Shown here: positions 63,555 through 64,000 of the stretch, in pieces
Numbering within the stretch: position 1 is the first letter of the stretch
How the letters are laid out: every line of letters starts with the position of its first letter
NCBI GenBank assembly: GCA_902618175.1
Contig: CACMZN010000007.1
Span: forward strand, 1 to 64,000
Direction: 5' to 3'
From: an uncultured Verrucomicrobiota bacterium
GTDB lineage: Bacteria; Verrucomicrobiota; Verrucomicrobiia; Opitutales; Seribacteraceae
Length of the DNA: 64,000 nt
The notes under the pieces: generated by a model
Seen by the model: the letters and a program-made list of their open reading frames with translations, nothing else
What the model was told of the DNA's origin: nothing
Databases searched by the model: none
Made by a program: the position numbers and the translations under genes

Positions 63555-63581
63555 CGAGTATTTGCTTACTCGAGGTAAGCA
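63555..63581. terminator. two overlapping hairpins downstream of the GH144-like gene
   Basis: CGAGTA-TTTGCT-TACTCG (63555-63572, 6-bp stem) and TGCTTAC-TCGAG-GTAAGCA (63563-63581, 7-bp stem) share bases, so only one can form at a time. They begin 31 bases after the stop codon. No long T-run follows; AATTATTTATATA comes next. A terminator of the preceding gene is the simple reading. Confidence 0.4.
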
Positions 63582-63663
63582 TGGCATAATTATTTATATA
63601 CCTCAGGTAGACTCCAAGAATAATACGCGATTAGAATCAAGATATGATGAGATTTTCGAATAC

Positions 63664-63688
63664 CTTCAGGCAATCGGAATACCTGAAG
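63664..63688. terminator. hairpin downstream of the last sulfatase
   Basis: CTTCAGG and CCTGAAG form a 7-bp stem around 11 bases, about 70 bases past the stop of the minus-strand sulfatase at 63758. No T-run is present on either strand. It may end both convergent transcripts. Confidence 0.35.
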
Positions 63689-63757
63689 TGATATGATAAA
63701 GAAACTGAAATTTCTACAAGTCGATAAATTTGTATGTGAAGTATCCAAGGTCTAACC

Positions 63758-64000
63758 CTATTCCCCCTCGATGATTCGAATGTGGTTTTTGCTATGGGTA
63801 CGAAACCAGACCTGCGCCTCATCCCAGCGTGGCTTTTCCAGTTCGGCCTTCCAGTCCTTGAGTTGAGCAATCATTTTTTCGGAACGCCTTTTTTGGGCAT
63901 GGATCAGGTTTTGTGATTCTCCAATGTCATTCTTCAAGTTGTACAGGGCGTATCCGTAGTCTTGGACATAAATCAATTTCCATGGTCCGTCCCGAATCGC
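63758..64000 (-). CDS. family S1 sulfatase (C-terminal fragment)
   Basis: The last 80 codons of a sulfatase whose body lies past the window end; the frame is open from base 64000. It shows the normal C-terminal region: IRDGPWKLIYVQ, then YALYNLKNDIGESQNLIHAQ, and a charged helix before the stop. The xDGPWKL(I/V)Y and LYNLxxDxxExxNL strings are shared by most S1 sulfatases. It would be the eighth sulfatase here. The active-site region is not in the window. Confidence 0.82.
   Translation of the reverse strand, partial: AIRDGPWKLIYVQDYGYALYNLKNDIGESQNLIHAQKRRSEKMIAQLKDWKAELEKPRWDEAQVWFRTHSKNHIRIIEGE

Noticed and set aside
1-64000. CRISPR array, insertion sequence, tRNA or rRNA genes
   Set aside because: I saw no regularly spaced repeats, transposase or integrase motifs, or conserved RNA gene sequences. 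A covariance-model scan would be needed to exclude small RNAs.

Overview
The window looks like a piece of the chromosome of a marine or aquatic member of the PVC superphylum, most likely a Verrucomicrobiota. The grounds are two DUF1552/DUF1592 protein pairs with cytochrome-type CxxCH motifs, several DUF1080 and ThuA-like proteins, many family S1 sulfatases with signal peptides, and moderate GC content by eye. The phylum is inferred from gene content; there is no rRNA or tRNA in the window to confirm it.

Region 1 (1-2138): the end of avtA, an AIM24-family protein, and an apparently empty stretch with possible coding remnants. Region 2 (2139-11370, minus strand): an amide/urea-type ABC importer (urtABCDE family), formamidase, an FmdB-type zinc ribbon, a MerC-like membrane protein, NAD-dependent formate dehydrogenase and a histidine-rich metal-binding protein. 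Together they can import formamide (or a related small amide or urea), release ammonia and formate, and oxidise formate to CO2 with NADH. A candidate sigma-54 promoter stands in front of the operon, as expected for a nitrogen-controlled pathway.

Region 3 (11786-22163): a ribbon-helix-helix protein, then what I read as a metal- (probably zinc-) starvation regulon. It holds a Zrg-like ABC system (lipoprotein, ATPase, FtsX-type permease, DUF3299 protein), a divergent CzcO-like flavoprotein with a bile-acid/arsenite-type transporter, and a third unit with a DsrE-like protein, a HisI paralogue, an unknown protein and a COG0523 (ZigA-like) metallochaperone GTPase. Two intergenic sites in this region share a 21-bp dyad at 19 of 21 positions, with core TGCAA-N5-TTGCA. 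This is a candidate common operator.

Region 4 (22276-53039): export-directed carbohydrate genes. There are two ThuA-like proteins, DUF1080 proteins, two DUF1552/DUF1592 pairs, an FAD-dependent oxidoreductase with a C-terminal EF-hand, five sulfatases, a GH43/117-like propeller, a TIM-barrel isomerase, an unknown cupin-like protein, a second MerC protein, and a 1076-residue LamG/cytochrome c/propeller protein. Region 5 (53040-64000): a class II aldolase, a GYF-TIR protein followed directly by a membrane-anchored SUMF1/Ig protein, three more sulfatases (the last cut by the window end), a beta-lactamase-family serine hydrolase, a DUF1080 protein and a GH144-like glucanase. The suite suggests breakdown of sulfated polysaccharide.

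The most striking anomalies are two +1 frame discontinuities, each at a run of C and each repaired by removing one C: in the second DUF1592 protein (C9) and between the TIR and SUMF1 reading frames (C6). The second would make a single TIR-membrane-SUMF1-Ig receptor-like protein.
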